Assembly: GCA_002840095.1 (NCBI GenBank)
Contig: PGZL01000003.1
Coordinates: 62,001-126,000 of the forward strand
Direction: 5' to 3'
DNA: 64,000 nt
Origin: Gammaproteobacteria bacterium HGW-Gammaproteobacteria-1
GTDB taxonomy: Bacteria; Pseudomonadota; Gammaproteobacteria; Thiohalomonadales; Thiohalomonadaceae
Part shown: piece by piece, positions 25,751-34,523 of the stretch
Position numbering within the stretch: position 1 is the first letter of the stretch
Layout: the number at the start of each line of letters is the position of its first letter
Translations under genes and position numbers: made by a program
The notes under the pieces: generated by a model
What the model was told of the DNA's origin: nothing
What the model saw: only the letters and a program-made list of their open reading frames with translations
The model's database searches: none

Positions 25751-26341
25751 TCACTCGTCCTTTGCCTTGCCAGCTTCTGTTTCTGCTTCCGGTTCGTCCT
25801 CGTCTTCTTCGTCGACGGCTTCGTAATCGTCCGGTTCGTCCGGCATATAGTGCACGATACCCTTATGGCAGTCGATACAGGTCTTGCCGCGGGTAGGAGC
25901 CGCCTCGTGCTTCCGGCGCGCCGAGCGACCCTGGACGCTGAAGTCCATGTCCTCATATTCATGACAGGTGCGGCACTCGCGGGAGTCGGTGGCCTTCATC
26001 TTGTCCCACACCCGGTTCGCCATGTCCCAGCGATGCGCCTGGAATTTCTCTTCGGTGTCTATGGTGCCCACCAACTGGTGATAGATGTCCTTGACGGCGA
26101 TGATCTTGGCCAGCACCTTGGGGCCGAATTCCTTGGGGACATGGCAGTCGGCGCACTGCGCCTGGACGCCCACCCGGTTCTTGAAGTGCTTGGTTTCTTT
26201 GTACTCCTCGTAATTCCACCGCATCGTATGGCAGGAGGTACAGAATTCAGTGGTGTTGGTGTAGGCGAAAAAGCCGTTGACCCCGACGAAGGCAAGCGCG
26301 CCGCCGACAAACAGCGCGAACCCGATGATGTATTTTTTCAT
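25751..26341 (-). CDS. NapC/NirT-family membrane-anchored tetrahaem cytochrome c
   Basis: A 196-residue quinol-dehydrogenase-type cytochrome. One N-terminal membrane anchor (YIIGFALFVGGALAFVGVNGFF, residues 4-25) and four haem sites are present: CTSCH (34-38), CADCH (63-67), CRTCH (123-127) and CIDCH (155-159). The spacing is that of NapC/NirT/CymA proteins, which take electrons from quinols to periplasmic reductases. Unusually, the last 30 or so residues are very acidic (EAVDEEDEDEPEAETEAG). No nap or nir genes lie here, so its acceptor could be a cytochrome of this block; that is inference. It is first in a run with the ankyrin gene. Confidence 0.92.
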   Translation of the reverse strand: MKKYIIGFALFVGGALAFVGVNGFFAYTNTTEFCTSCHTMRWNYEEYKETKHFKNRVGVQAQCADCHVPKEFGPKVLAKIIAVKDIYHQLVGTIDTEEKFQAHRWDMANRVWDKMKATDSRECRTCHEYEDMDFSVQGRSARRKHEAAPTRGKTCIDCHKGIVHYMPDEPDDYEAVDEEDEDEPEAETEAGKAKDE

Positions 26342-26819
26342 GGTGGTGTAATGATCCAGCTTTTCTATTTAGTCATTTAATAGTTATTTAAGGAGGGGAA
26401 ACCGGTAGGCATGTCGACCACCCCGCACCCGCACATCAATCTAAGCACGATCATGTGAAACAGACAAATACACCATCCTGGGTACATCCCGAACCGCCTG
26501 TTCATGCAGCGTAGAGCATTTGGCGCCGGCTGCCACCGGATTCGGGTCGTGCGCTATCGGGGGAGACAGAACGCAAATTGCATGCCACCGGCATGGCTGT
26601 CATGAGATTTCATAATACATTGAATGTAAAGAAATAAAATTTCACACCTGCACTCATGGAATATGGCATACCTGACAAATATTACGGCGTCATGACAGCA
26701 CCTGTCACTGCCGAGGCCGGTATGCCAGTCTGGCGCTGAGGCCAGCCTATGCGTAGGTAATCATGGACATATGTGCTATATTTCGCGCCGTTCGTGCGCC
26801 GGAAACGGCGGCGGGCCAT
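26342..26819. other. Gene-free region with several inverted repeats between the tetrahaem cytochrome and the tRNAs
   Basis: No coding potential is recognised in these 478 bases. Seen here are CATGCC-ACC-GGCATG (26581-26595), TACATT-G-AATGTA (26616-26628) and the nested repeats at 26664-26727. AT-rich promoter-like sequence precedes both flanking genes. Confidence 0.6.
26664..26727. repeat. Nested inverted repeats upstream of tRNA-Ala
   Basis: Outer arms TGGCATACC (26664-26672) and GGTATGCCA (26719-26727) are perfect. They enclose a second perfect dyad TGACAG-CAC-CTGTCA (26693-26707). The structure has no T-run and is not a typical terminator. Confidence 0.6.
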
Positions 26820-26895
<76 letters not shown>

Positions 26896-26938
26896 ACACC
26901 GTTTTCGTCAGACCCGGCTGACGTACACCTTCTTGCAT

Positions 26939-27015
26939 GCCCCGGTAGCTCAGCTGGATAGAGCAGTCCCCTCCTAAGGGACAGGTCGTACGTTCAAATC
27001 GTATCCGGGGCGCCA
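26939..27015 (+). tRNA. tRNA-Arg (anticodon CCT)
   Basis: Acceptor GCCCCGG pairs with CCGGGGC. The D-stem is GCTC/GAGC, the anticodon stem GTCCC/GGGAC, and the loop CTCCTAA (anticodon 26973-26975). The T-loop is GTTCAAATC and the CCA end is encoded. It is probably co-transcribed with tRNA-Ala 43 bases upstream. Confidence 0.96.
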
Positions 27016-27112
27016 ATCTCCCGTCACCTCATCCTTCTCCCATCCTTGCGTCGGTTATTTGACGCGCACGTTGTTCACCATCTCTGTTTTTCGCCCCCTG
27101 GTCCTGAAGAAC

Positions 27113-27132
27113 CGGCAATTTTTTGCCGTTTT
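27113..27132 (+). terminator. Terminator after the tRNA pair
   Basis: CGGCAA-TTTT-TTGCCG followed by TTTT is a short rho-independent terminator about 100 bases after tRNA-Arg and before the flgB promoter. Confidence 0.65.
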
Positions 27133-27191
27133 CCATTGCCGCTCGTTGCAGGGGCGTGTTTATCTGATTGAAATAAAAGAATAAAAATGCA

Positions 27192-27207
27192 TGGCACGGA
27201 TGTTGCT
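27192..27207 (+). promoter_or_regulatory. Sigma-54 promoter for the flgB operon
   Basis: TGGCACGGATGTTGCT matches the consensus TGGCACG-N4-TTGCW completely. Predicted transcription start is near 27218, 27 bases before the flgB ATG. It is the clearest sigma-54 site in the window. Confidence 0.92.
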
Positions 27208-27244
27208 CTGGAAGGGCAGGAATGGATTTGCGGAGGTATGACCC

Positions 27245-27643
27245 ATGCCAGCCAACATCGACAGTTTTCTCGGCGTTCACGAAGCGGCGCTGCGCCTGCG
27301 CTCAGCGCGCTCGGAGCAGATTGCGTCCAATCTGGCCAATGCCGACACCCCCAACTACCGTGCGCGCGACATTGATTTCAAGTCTGTGCTGAGCGAATAC
27401 CAGAGCTCGCAGGGTGGCGCCTCACTGCAGACCACCGATGCCCGTCACATCAGCGGCACGGGCGGCGTTGCCAGCCCCGAATTGCTCTATCGCGTACCGA
27501 CGCAGCCTGCCGTGGACGGCAACACCGTCGATTCCCAGACGGAGAAGGCGGCGTTCATGGAGAACTCACTGCAATACCAGGCCACGCTGCGCTTCATCGA
27601 CGGCAGTATCAAGACGCTGCGCACAGCCATCCGAGGAGACTGA
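27245..27643 (+). CDS. flgB: Flagellar basal body rod protein FlgB
   Basis: Proximal rod protein of 132 residues. The N-terminus has the rod/hook family motif SEQIASNLANADTPNYRARDIDF, and the C-terminus has the helix FMENSLQYQATLRFIDGSIKTLRTAIRG typical of FlgB. It is first in the flgBCDEFGHIJ operon behind a perfect sigma-54 site, with GGAGGT before the ATG. FlgC follows after 2 bases. Confidence 0.96.
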   Translation: MPANIDSFLGVHEAALRLRSARSEQIASNLANADTPNYRARDIDFKSVLSEYQSSQGGASLQTTDARHISGTGGVASPELLYRVPTQPAVDGNTVDSQTEKAAFMENSLQYQATLRFIDGSIKTLRTAIRGD

Positions 27644-27645
27644 TC

Positions 27646-28065
27646 ATGTCCATGTTCAAGGTATTTGATATCGCCGGCTCGGCCATGAGCGCGCAAAGCC
27701 TGCGTCTGAATGTGACGGCCAGCAACCTGGCCAATGCCAACAGCGTGAGCAGCAGCATTGACCAGACCTATCGCGCCCGCCAGCCGGTATTCGCCGCCAT
27801 GCTGAACGAGGCGGGGCGCAGTGGCGACAAGGATGCGGTCGGCGTGCAGGTGCGCGGCATCGTGGAGAGCCAGGCGCCGTTGCAGCAGCAGTATCAGCCG
27901 GACCATCCCATGGCCGACGAAAACGGCTACGTCTACCTGCCCAATGTCAACGTGGTGGAAGAGATGGCCAATATGATTTCGGCGTCGCGCTCGTATCAGA
28001 CCAATGTCGAAGTGGTCAACACGGCCAAGCAGCTGATGATGCGTACGCTGACCATGGGTCAGTAA
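27646..28065 (+). CDS. flgC: Flagellar basal body rod protein FlgC
   Basis: Proximal rod protein of 139 residues. The start FDIAGSAMSAQSLRLNVTASNLANANS and the end VNVVEEMANMISASRSYQTNVEVVNTAKQLMMRTLTMGQ are the standard FlgC terminal blocks, which form the coiled-coil of axial proteins. GGAGAC lies before the ATG. It is in the flgB operon. Confidence 0.97.
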   Translation: MSMFKVFDIAGSAMSAQSLRLNVTASNLANANSVSSSIDQTYRARQPVFAAMLNEAGRSGDKDAVGVQVRGIVESQAPLQQQYQPDHPMADENGYVYLPNVNVVEEMANMISASRSYQTNVEVVNTAKQLMMRTLTMGQ

Positions 28066-28083
28066 GCCTGAGGAAAACGGAAC

Positions 28084-28758
28084 ATGTCCACCATAGAGAA
28101 CAACACCGCATTGCTCGATAGCCTCGGGTTGCTGCGCCAGGATCAGAAGTCCACTGCATCCAATGAGCTGGGTGCGGACGACTTCATGAAACTGATGATT
28201 GCGCAGATGCAGAACCAGGACCCGATGTCGCCCATGGACAACGGCGACTTCATCGCCCAGCTGGCGCAGTTCAGCGCCAGTTCCGGCATCCAGGATCTCA
28301 ATACCTCATTCTCGTCCCTATCGACTTCGTTGCAGTCCTATCAGGCGTTGCAGGCCTCCAGCCTGGTGGGGCGCAGTGTGCTGGTTTCCAGCGACAACGG
28401 CATGCTGGATGCGGGGGGCACGGTGGACGGCAAGATCAATCTCAGTGCCACGACCCAGCAGTTGAGCCTGGGCGTTTACGACCAGAGCGGCGTATTGGTG
28501 CGCCGCATTCCCATGGGGATGCAGTCCGCCGGCGCCGTTCCGTTCCGTTGGGACGGCATCGGCGATGACGGTAACGCGGTTCCTGCCGGAGTATACGAAC
28601 TGCGTGCGGAGGCACTGGTGGACGGCGAGACTACTGCGATGGAAACACTGGTATTCAGCGATGTGGAAAGCGTCAGCCTTTCCGCTCGCGGCGGCGTTTT
28701 GCTCAACCTGGCGGGTATCGGGACGGCAGATCTTTCCGATGTGTATCAAATTAAATAA
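28084..28758 (+). CDS. flgD: Hook capping protein FlgD
   Basis: Scaffold that caps the growing hook. The 224-residue product has the N-terminal FlgD domain LGADDFMKLMIAQMQNQDPMSPMDNGDFIAQLAQFS and a C-terminal Ig/tudor-like part ending in DGIGDDGNAVPAGVYELRAEAL, both typical of FlgD. It lies 18 bases after flgC and 21 before flgE. Confidence 0.96.
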   Translation: MSTIENNTALLDSLGLLRQDQKSTASNELGADDFMKLMIAQMQNQDPMSPMDNGDFIAQLAQFSASSGIQDLNTSFSSLSTSLQSYQALQASSLVGRSVLVSSDNGMLDAGGTVDGKINLSATTQQLSLGVYDQSGVLVRRIPMGMQSAGAVPFRWDGIGDDGNAVPAGVYELRAEALVDGETTAMETLVFSDVESVSLSARGGVLLNLAGIGTADLSDVYQIK

Positions 28759-28779
28759 GCGGCGACAGGAGATAACACC

Positions 28780-30039
28780 ATGGCATTCCAGACAGCATTG
28801 AGTGGTTTGAACGCGGCGTCCGGCAACCTGAACGTGACCGGACATAACATCGCCAATGCCAGCACCACCGGCTTCAAAAAGTCGCGTGCCGACTTTGCCG
28901 ACGTGTATGCGGTGAGTTTCGGTGGCGTCAGCAATACGGCGACCGGCAGCGGCGTACGCCTGGCCAGCGTCACCCAGCAGTTCACCCAGGGCAACATTGA
29001 TTTCACTGACAACAACCTGGACCTGGCAGTCAGTGGCGAAGGTTTCTTCGTGCTCAATGACAATGGCACATTTCTCTATACGCGCGCCGGAAGTTTCTCC
29101 GTAGACCGCGATGGCTACGTGGTGAATACCCATGGCCAGCGGGTCCAGCAATATGGAGTGGATCCCAACACCGGCGTGGTCAGCAATTTCACGCCGACGG
29201 ACCTGCAGCTCAACCTGGGCGCAAACCCGGCGGCCCCGACTTCCCGCATCGACATCAATGTCAATCTCGATGCCGGATCTCCGCCCATTGTTTCGGCGAC
29301 CTATCCGGCGCTGGTGGTGAATCCGCCTGATCCGAATACCTACAATTTCTCCACCACCACCACGATTTACGATTCGCTGGGCGTAACCCATGAGGCGACG
29401 CTGTTTTTCCGCAAGGACGACACCATGCCGGCCAATGAGTGGGATGCGACCCTGGTGATCACCGATACCGACGGCACGGTGAACCAGTTCGATACCGAAA
29501 CGGTTCAGTTCAACACCAACGGCACACTGGTGACTACCGGCGATGTCGACTTCCTGACTTCCGGTCCGTGGACCCCCTCCACCGGTGCCACGCCGTTCGC
29601 GACCTTTGATATCAACTTCGCCGGCAGCACCCAGTTCGGCGCCAATTCCGCGGTGAATGCCTTGCGCCAGGACGGCTACACCACCGGACGGCTGAGCGGC
29701 ATCTCGGTGGACACCGCCGGCGTGCTGTTTGCACGCTACACCAATGGCCAGTCGGCGACGGTGGGTGCCATTGCCATGGCGCGTTTCAACAACCCCAACG
29801 GATTGCAGCAGGTGGGTGATACCAACTGGGCCGCCACGTTCGAATCCGGTGATGTGCTGCCGGGGCAGGCCGGGTCCGGCACCTTCGGTGAGATTCAGTC
29901 CGGTGCGCTGGAGTCGTCCAACGTGGATATTTCCAAACAGCTGGTGAACATGATCGTGGCGCAGCGTGATTTCCAGGCCAACGCCAAGATGATTACCACC
30001 GAAGACCAGGTGACTCAGACGGTCATCAATATCCGGTAA
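28780..30039 (+). CDS. flgE: Flagellar hook protein FlgE
   Basis: Major hook subunit of 419 residues. The N-terminus FQTALSGLNAASGNLNVTGHNIANASTTGFKKSRADF and the C-terminus SSNVDISKQLVNMIVAQRDFQANAKMITTEDQVTQTVINIR are the conserved axial blocks. The FlgE D2 region (TTTTIYDSLGVTHEATLFF) lies in between. Length is typical of a 400-residue hook protein. Confidence 0.97.
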   Translation: MAFQTALSGLNAASGNLNVTGHNIANASTTGFKKSRADFADVYAVSFGGVSNTATGSGVRLASVTQQFTQGNIDFTDNNLDLAVSGEGFFVLNDNGTFLYTRAGSFSVDRDGYVVNTHGQRVQQYGVDPNTGVVSNFTPTDLQLNLGANPAAPTSRIDINVNLDAGSPPIVSATYPALVVNPPDPNTYNFSTTTTIYDSLGVTHEATLFFRKDDTMPANEWDATLVITDTDGTVNQFDTETVQFNTNGTLVTTGDVDFLTSGPWTPSTGATPFATFDINFAGSTQFGANSAVNALRQDGYTTGRLSGISVDTAGVLFARYTNGQSATVGAIAMARFNNPNGLQQVGDTNWAATFESGDVLPGQAGSGTFGEIQSGALESSNVDISKQLVNMIVAQRDFQANAKMITTEDQVTQTVINIR

Positions 30040-30082
30040 GCGGCAGGGCCGGTAGCTGTCAAATGAAATAGGGGTATAGACC

Positions 30083-30826
30083 ATGGACCGTATGCTCTAT
30101 CTGTCGATGACCGGCGCAAGCCAGATCATGCAGGCGCAGGCGATCACCACCAACAACCTGGCGAACGTCTCGACCACCGGGTTCAAGGCGGATCTGGCGC
30201 AGTTCCGCAGCATGCCGGTGTTTGGTGCCGGGATGCCGTCGCGGGTCTATGCCATGACCGAGCGACCGGCCACGGATCTTTCCTCCGGCGCCCACAACCA
30301 TACCGGCCGCGAGCTGGATCTGGCGGTGCGCGGCGACGGCTGGATGGCGGTGCAGGCGCCTGACGGCAGTGAGGCCTACTCGCGTGCCGGTGACCTGAAT
30401 ATTTCCAGTGCCGGCCTGCTGGTGAACGGAGCCGGGCATCCGATCATCGGCAACAACGGTGGTCCCATCGCCATACCGCCGTACGAGAAGATCGAGATTG
30501 GCGCCGACGGCACCATCACCATCCGTCCGGTGGGGCAGCAGGCCAACGTACTGGCCCAGGTGGAACGCATCAAACTGGTCCAGCCCGAGGAAGGTCAGCT
30601 GACCAAGGGCGACGACGGCCTGATGCGGCTGAAGGAGGGCGGCGCGCTGCCGCCCGACGCAACCGTACAGCTGGTTTCCGGTGCGCTGGAAACCAGTAAC
30701 GTCAGCGTGGTGGATGCCATGGTCCGCATCATCGAACTGTCGCGGCAGTACGAAACCCAGATCAAGATGATGAACACCGCCAAGGAAAACGACGCCAGCT
30801 CGGATCGCCTGATGCAGCTGGCATAG
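30083..30826 (+). CDS. flgF: Flagellar basal body rod protein FlgF
   Basis: Proximal rod protein of 247 residues. It begins [37 protein letters not shown], has the family segment RELDLAVRGDGWMAVQAPDGSEAYSRAGDL, and ends in the helix VSVVDAMVRIIELSRQYETQIKMM. It follows flgE by 43 bases. Confidence 0.96.
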   Translation: MDRMLYLSMTGASQIMQAQAITTNNLANVSTTGFKADLAQFRSMPVFGAGMPSRVYAMTERPATDLSSGAHNHTGRELDLAVRGDGWMAVQAPDGSEAYSRAGDLNISSAGLLVNGAGHPIIGNNGGPIAIPPYEKIEIGADGTITIRPVGQQANVLAQVERIKLVQPEEGQLTKGDDGLMRLKEGGALPPDATVQLVSGALETSNVSVVDAMVRIIELSRQYETQIKMMNTAKENDASSDRLMQLA

Positions 30827-30890
30827 CTCTTGCTCTTAGGTGGGTAAGCGTCAAAGTTTGGACACGCATCGAATTGAGAGGTAACGCATC

Positions 30891-31676
30891 ATGAACCCGG
30901 CACTGTGGATAGCGAAAACCGGCCTGGAGGCACAGCAGACCCGCATGGGTGTCGTCTCCAACAATCTGGCCAACGTCAGTACCACGGGCTTCAAGCGTGA
31001 TCGCGCAATCTTCGAGGACCTGCTGTACCAGACGGTGCGGCAGCCCGGTGCCCAGTCCAGCCAGGACACCACGCTGCCCTCGGGCCTGATGCGGGGTACC
31101 GGCGTGCGCACCGTCGCCACCGAAAAACTGCATACCCAGGGCAATATTGTACAGACCGGCAATGCCCTCGATATCGCGGTGCAGGGACGCGGCATGTTCC
31201 AGATCCTCCGTCCGGACGGCACGCTGGCGTACACCCGCGACGGCACCTTCCAAATGGATGCACAGGGCCAGCTGGTCAACTCCGGCGGCTATCTGCTGCA
31301 GCCGGGTATCACCATTCCCGCCAACTCCCAGTCCATCACCATCGGCAGCGACGGCGTGGTCACGGTGCAGGTGGCGGGGCAGGCAGCACCGACCCAGGTG
31401 GGCAACATCCAGCTGGCTGACTTCATCAACCCCGCCGGCATGCAGCCCATCGGCGAGAACCTGTTCATGGAGACCGCCTCCAGCGGTGCGCCGCAGCTGG
31501 GCTCGCCCGGACTGAACGGCCTCGGCACCGTAATCCAGGGTTCGCTGGAAAGCTCCAACGTCAATGTGGTGGAGGAGATGGTGAACATGATCGAAACGCA
31601 GCGTGCCTACGAGATCAACTCCAAGGCAATCTCCACCGCCGATCAGATGTTGCAGTACCTGAACAACAACGTGTAA
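30891..31676 (+). CDS. flgG: Flagellar distal rod protein FlgG
   Basis: Distal rod protein of 261 residues, the usual length. It has [38 protein letters not shown] at the start, [22 protein letters not shown] in the middle and [40 protein letters not shown] at the end, all diagnostic. GAGAGGTAACGC precedes the ATG. Confidence 0.97.
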   Translation: MNPALWIAKTGLEAQQTRMGVVSNNLANVSTTGFKRDRAIFEDLLYQTVRQPGAQSSQDTTLPSGLMRGTGVRTVATEKLHTQGNIVQTGNALDIAVQGRGMFQILRPDGTLAYTRDGTFQMDAQGQLVNSGGYLLQPGITIPANSQSITIGSDGVVTVQVAGQAAPTQVGNIQLADFINPAGMQPIGENLFMETASSGAPQLGSPGLNGLGTVIQGSLESSNVNVVEEMVNMIETQRAYEINSKAISTADQMLQYLNNNV

Positions 31677-31702
31677 CCGTGCGCAGCATGCGGGAGTACA
31701 TC

Positions 31703-32383
31703 ATGAAAGCTCTGTCTCTGATTATCGCCGCCACATTGCTCGTCACCTTGCAGGGCTGCGCCACGCTGGATCCGCCGGCACGCAATCCGGCCTATGCCGC
31801 GACGCTGCCATCGACTCCGGTACCGACGCAGGAGAACAACGGCGCCATCTTCCAGCCGGTAAACGGCATGGCGCTGTTCGAGGACATCAAGGCGCACCGC
31901 GTCGGCGACATTCTCACCGTGCAGCTGGTGGAGAAGACCAATGCCAGCAAGCAGGCCGCCACTACCACCAAGAAAGAACAGGACATCGAACTCGGTGCCA
32001 CCACCCTGTTGGGCGGCCCGGTGTCCTATAACGGGGTGGACCCGTTGAGCGCGTCGGTCAGCGCCAACCGAGATTTCACCGGCGACGGTACCAGCAGCCA
32101 GAGCAACACGCTCACCGGCAACATCACCGTGACCATCGCCCAGGTTCTGCCCAACGGCAACATGATCGTGCGCGGCGAGAAGGTGCTCACCATCAATCAG
32201 GGCGATGAATTCATCCGCATCTCCGGCATGGTCCGTCCCATGGACGTAAGTCCGGACAACATCGTGCTTTCCACCAAGATCGCTGATGCCGAGATCACCT
32301 ACGGCGGTCGCGGCACGCTGGCCGAGTCGAACCAGAAGGGCTGGCTGGCCCGCTTCTTTGACGGCCCGCTGTGGCCGTTCTGA
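31703..32383 (+). CDS. flgH: Flagellar L-ring lipoprotein FlgH
   Basis: Outer-membrane ring protein of 226 residues. It has a lipoprotein signal with lipobox LQGC (Cys19) and the family blocks [28 protein letters not shown] and [27 protein letters not shown]. It ends [24 protein letters not shown]. The ATG at 31703 was chosen because GGGAG lies 7 bases upstream and the signal peptide starts directly; two upstream in-frame starts are less likely. FlgI follows after 11 bases. Confidence 0.97.
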   Translation: MKALSLIIAATLLVTLQGCATLDPPARNPAYAATLPSTPVPTQENNGAIFQPVNGMALFEDIKAHRVGDILTVQLVEKTNASKQAATTTKKEQDIELGATTLLGGPVSYNGVDPLSASVSANRDFTGDGTSSQSNTLTGNITVTIAQVLPNGNMIVRGEKVLTINQGDEFIRISGMVRPMDVSPDNIVLSTKIADAEITYGGRGTLAESNQKGWLARFFDGPLWPF

Positions 32384-32394
32384 GGGACACTGAC

Positions 32395-33501
32395 ATGAAA
32401 ATGCATCGCTTAATCGCTATGGCGCTCGCACTGACGCTGCTGCCGCTGGCGGCGCAGGCGGAACGCATCAAGGATCTGGCCTCCGTGGCCGGCGTGCGCA
32501 GCAACCAGCTGATAGGTTACGGCCTGGTGGTCGGCCTCGACGGCACCGGCGACCAGACCAGCCAGACGCCGTTCACCGTGCAGAGCCTGAAGAGCATGCT
32601 GGCCCAGTTGGGCATCGCTGTGCCGGCCAACGTAAACCCGCAGCTGAAGAATGTGGCGGCGGCGATGATCAGTGCCGAACTGCCGCCTTTCTCCAAGCCG
32701 GGCCAGACCATCGACATCACCGTTTCCTCCATCGGCAACGCCAAGAGCCTGCGTGGCGGCACCCTGCTGATGACGCCGCTCAAGGGCGCCGACGGCCAGG
32801 TTTACGCCATCGCCCAGGGTAATCTGATCGTTGGCGGTTTCGGCGTCTCGGCAGGTGATGGCTCCAAGATCACGGTGAATGTGCCCAGCGTGGGACGCAT
32901 ACCCAATGGCGCCTCGGTGGAGCGGGCGGTTAACAATCCTTTCGCCACCGGCAACAGTCTTTACCTCAATCTGCACGGCGCCGATTTCACCACGGCGACC
33001 CGTCTGGCGCAGGCCATCAACGACGTCATCGGCCCCGGCACCGCCGAACCGACCGACGCCACCTCGGTGCGGGTCAATGCGCCGCGCGATGCGGCCCAGC
33101 GGGTGTCCTTCGTCTCGCTGCTGGAGAACATCGAGCTGCAGCCGGGCGAGGCCGCCGCCAAGGTGGTGGTCAACTCGCGCACCGGTACCGTGGTCATCGG
33201 CCAGAACGTGCGCGTCAGTTCCGCCGCCGTGGCTCACGGCAGCATGACCGTGACGATTACCGAACGGCCCACCATCAGCCAGCCGGCGCCCCTGTCCGGC
33301 GGCCAGACGGCGGTGGTGCCGACCTCCGACATCCAGGTGGAAGAGGAGGCGGATCGCATGTTCCTGTTCGCCCCCGGCGTAACGCTGGACGAGATTGTGC
33401 GCGCCGTTAACCAGGTGGGGGCCGCGCCGGGCGATCTGGTCGCCATCCTCGAAGCGCTCAAGCAGGCGGGCGCGCTACGCGCCGAACTGCTGGTGATCTA
33501 G
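32395..33501 (+). CDS. flgI: Flagellar P-ring protein FlgI
   Basis: Periplasmic P-ring subunit of 368 residues with a Sec signal (cleavage after AQA, residue 22). The mature start [33 protein letters not shown] is the FlgI hallmark. GAGGG precedes the ATG at 32395 by 8 bases; an upstream start inside flgH would spoil the signal. The chaperone flgA lies apart at 8.5 kb. Confidence 0.97.
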   Translation: MKMHRLIAMALALTLLPLAAQAERIKDLASVAGVRSNQLIGYGLVVGLDGTGDQTSQTPFTVQSLKSMLAQLGIAVPANVNPQLKNVAAAMISAELPPFSKPGQTIDITVSSIGNAKSLRGGTLLMTPLKGADGQVYAIAQGNLIVGGFGVSAGDGSKITVNVPSVGRIPNGASVERAVNNPFATGNSLYLNLHGADFTTATRLAQAINDVIGPGTAEPTDATSVRVNAPRDAAQRVSFVSLLENIELQPGEAAAKVVVNSRTGTVVIGQNVRVSSAAVAHGSMTVTITERPTISQPAPLSGGQTAVVPTSDIQVEEEADRMFLFAPGVTLDEIVRAVNQVGAAPGDLVAILEALKQAGALRAELLVI

Positions 33502-33510
33502 GTCTCCGCC

Positions 33511-34437
33511 ATGGCCTCCGAACTTAACCCCGCCGCCGTCTATACCGACTTTCAGGGCCTGACCGCCCTGAAGGCCGGCGCGCGCGAGCAGTCGCCCGAA
33601 GCGCTGCGCGCGGTGGCAAAGCAGTTCGAGGCCCTGTTTCTGCAGATGATGCTGAAGAGCATGCGCGAGGCGGGTGAAGGCGATCCTCTGTTCGACGGCG
33701 AGCAGACCGAACTTTACCGCGATATGTACGACAAGCAGCTGTCCCTCGACATGAGCGAGAAAGGCATCGGCCTGGCCGACGTGCTGGTGCGACAGCTGCA
33801 GATGCAAAGCGGGGACAAACCCGCGGTGGGCAAGGAGTTGACCGTGCCGCAGCGGCTGAACTCGGTCTTCAGCCCTGCCGTGGCCGCTGCCGTTGCCGGC
33901 AAGACCACGGCGGTAACCGCCGATGAGATTGCGGCATCGCCTGAGGCCTTCATCCAGCGGCTGTGGCCGCTGGCCGAAAAGGCCGCCGCCAAGATCGGCG
34001 CTTCGCCCGAGGCCTTGCTGGCACAGGCCGCGCTGGAAACCGGGTGGGGCAAGGCGGTGATCCGCCGTCCGGACGGCAGCAGCAGCCACAACCTGTTCAA
34101 CATCAAGGCGGACCGGCGCTGGGACGGCGAAGGTGTGGCCAAGCAGACCCTGGAATACCGCGATGGCGTGGCGGCGAAGGAGGTGGGCCGCTTCCGTGCC
34201 TACGACTCGTTTGCGGCCAGCTTCGACGACTACGTGAATTTCCTGCAATCCAATCCGCGCTACGCCGAGGCGTTGCGCCGGACGGATGACCCCAAGGCCT
34301 TTGTGCGTTCCTTGCAGGACGCCGGTTATGCCACCGATCCGGCCTACGCCCGCAAGATCGGCAACATTCTGGATCGCGGCGTGGTCGCCGACGCCACAGC
34401 CGCCCTAAAGAGTCCGGGGCAGAGGACGCTATCATGA
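33511..34437 (+). CDS. flgJ: Peptidoglycan hydrolase and rod-cap protein FlgJ
   Basis: A dual-domain FlgJ of 308 residues. The N-terminal rod-capping domain is about residues 20-100 (VAKQFEALFLQMMLKSMREA). The C-terminal GH73 N-acetylglucosaminidase domain is about 150-300 (LLAQAALETGWGKAVI with the catalytic Glu, SSHNLFNIKADRRWDG and FRAYDSFAASFDDYVNFL). It opens a gap in the cell wall for the rod. It is the last gene of the flgB operon, followed by flgK after 78 bases. Confidence 0.96.
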   Translation: MASELNPAAVYTDFQGLTALKAGAREQSPEALRAVAKQFEALFLQMMLKSMREAGEGDPLFDGEQTELYRDMYDKQLSLDMSEKGIGLADVLVRQLQMQSGDKPAVGKELTVPQRLNSVFSPAVAAAVAGKTTAVTADEIAASPEAFIQRLWPLAEKAAAKIGASPEALLAQAALETGWGKAVIRRPDGSSSHNLFNIKADRRWDGEGVAKQTLEYRDGVAAKEVGRFRAYDSFAASFDDYVNFLQSNPRYAEALRRTDDPKAFVRSLQDAGYATDPAYARKIGNILDRGVVADATAALKSPGQRTLS

Positions 34438-34523
34438 CCGGAGCATGGAAAATGGCACAGATATCCACGAGTAATCCCCCTAGCCTGACCACGGCCGCCC
34501 GGCCGGAGGTGTGCCATGCCTGA
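34434..34523 (+). CDS. Possible 29-residue ORF bridging flgJ and flgK
   Basis: ATG at 34434 overlaps the flgJ stop (ATGA), and the frame ends at a TGA (34521-34523) just inside flgK. There is no recognised motif and no strong ribosome binding site. It may be chance or a coupling ORF carrying the ribosome across the gap. Confidence 0.2.
   Translation: MTGAWKMAQISTSNPPSLTTAARPEVCHA

Noticed and set aside
28318-30084. 588-codon open frame on the minus strand across flgD/flgE
   Set aside because: Shadow of two genes with diagnostic flagellar motifs; no recognisable domain in the antisense product.
30827-30890. Sigma-28 promoter before flgG (CAAAGTTT)
   Set aside because: No matching GCCGATAA-type -10 at the right distance.
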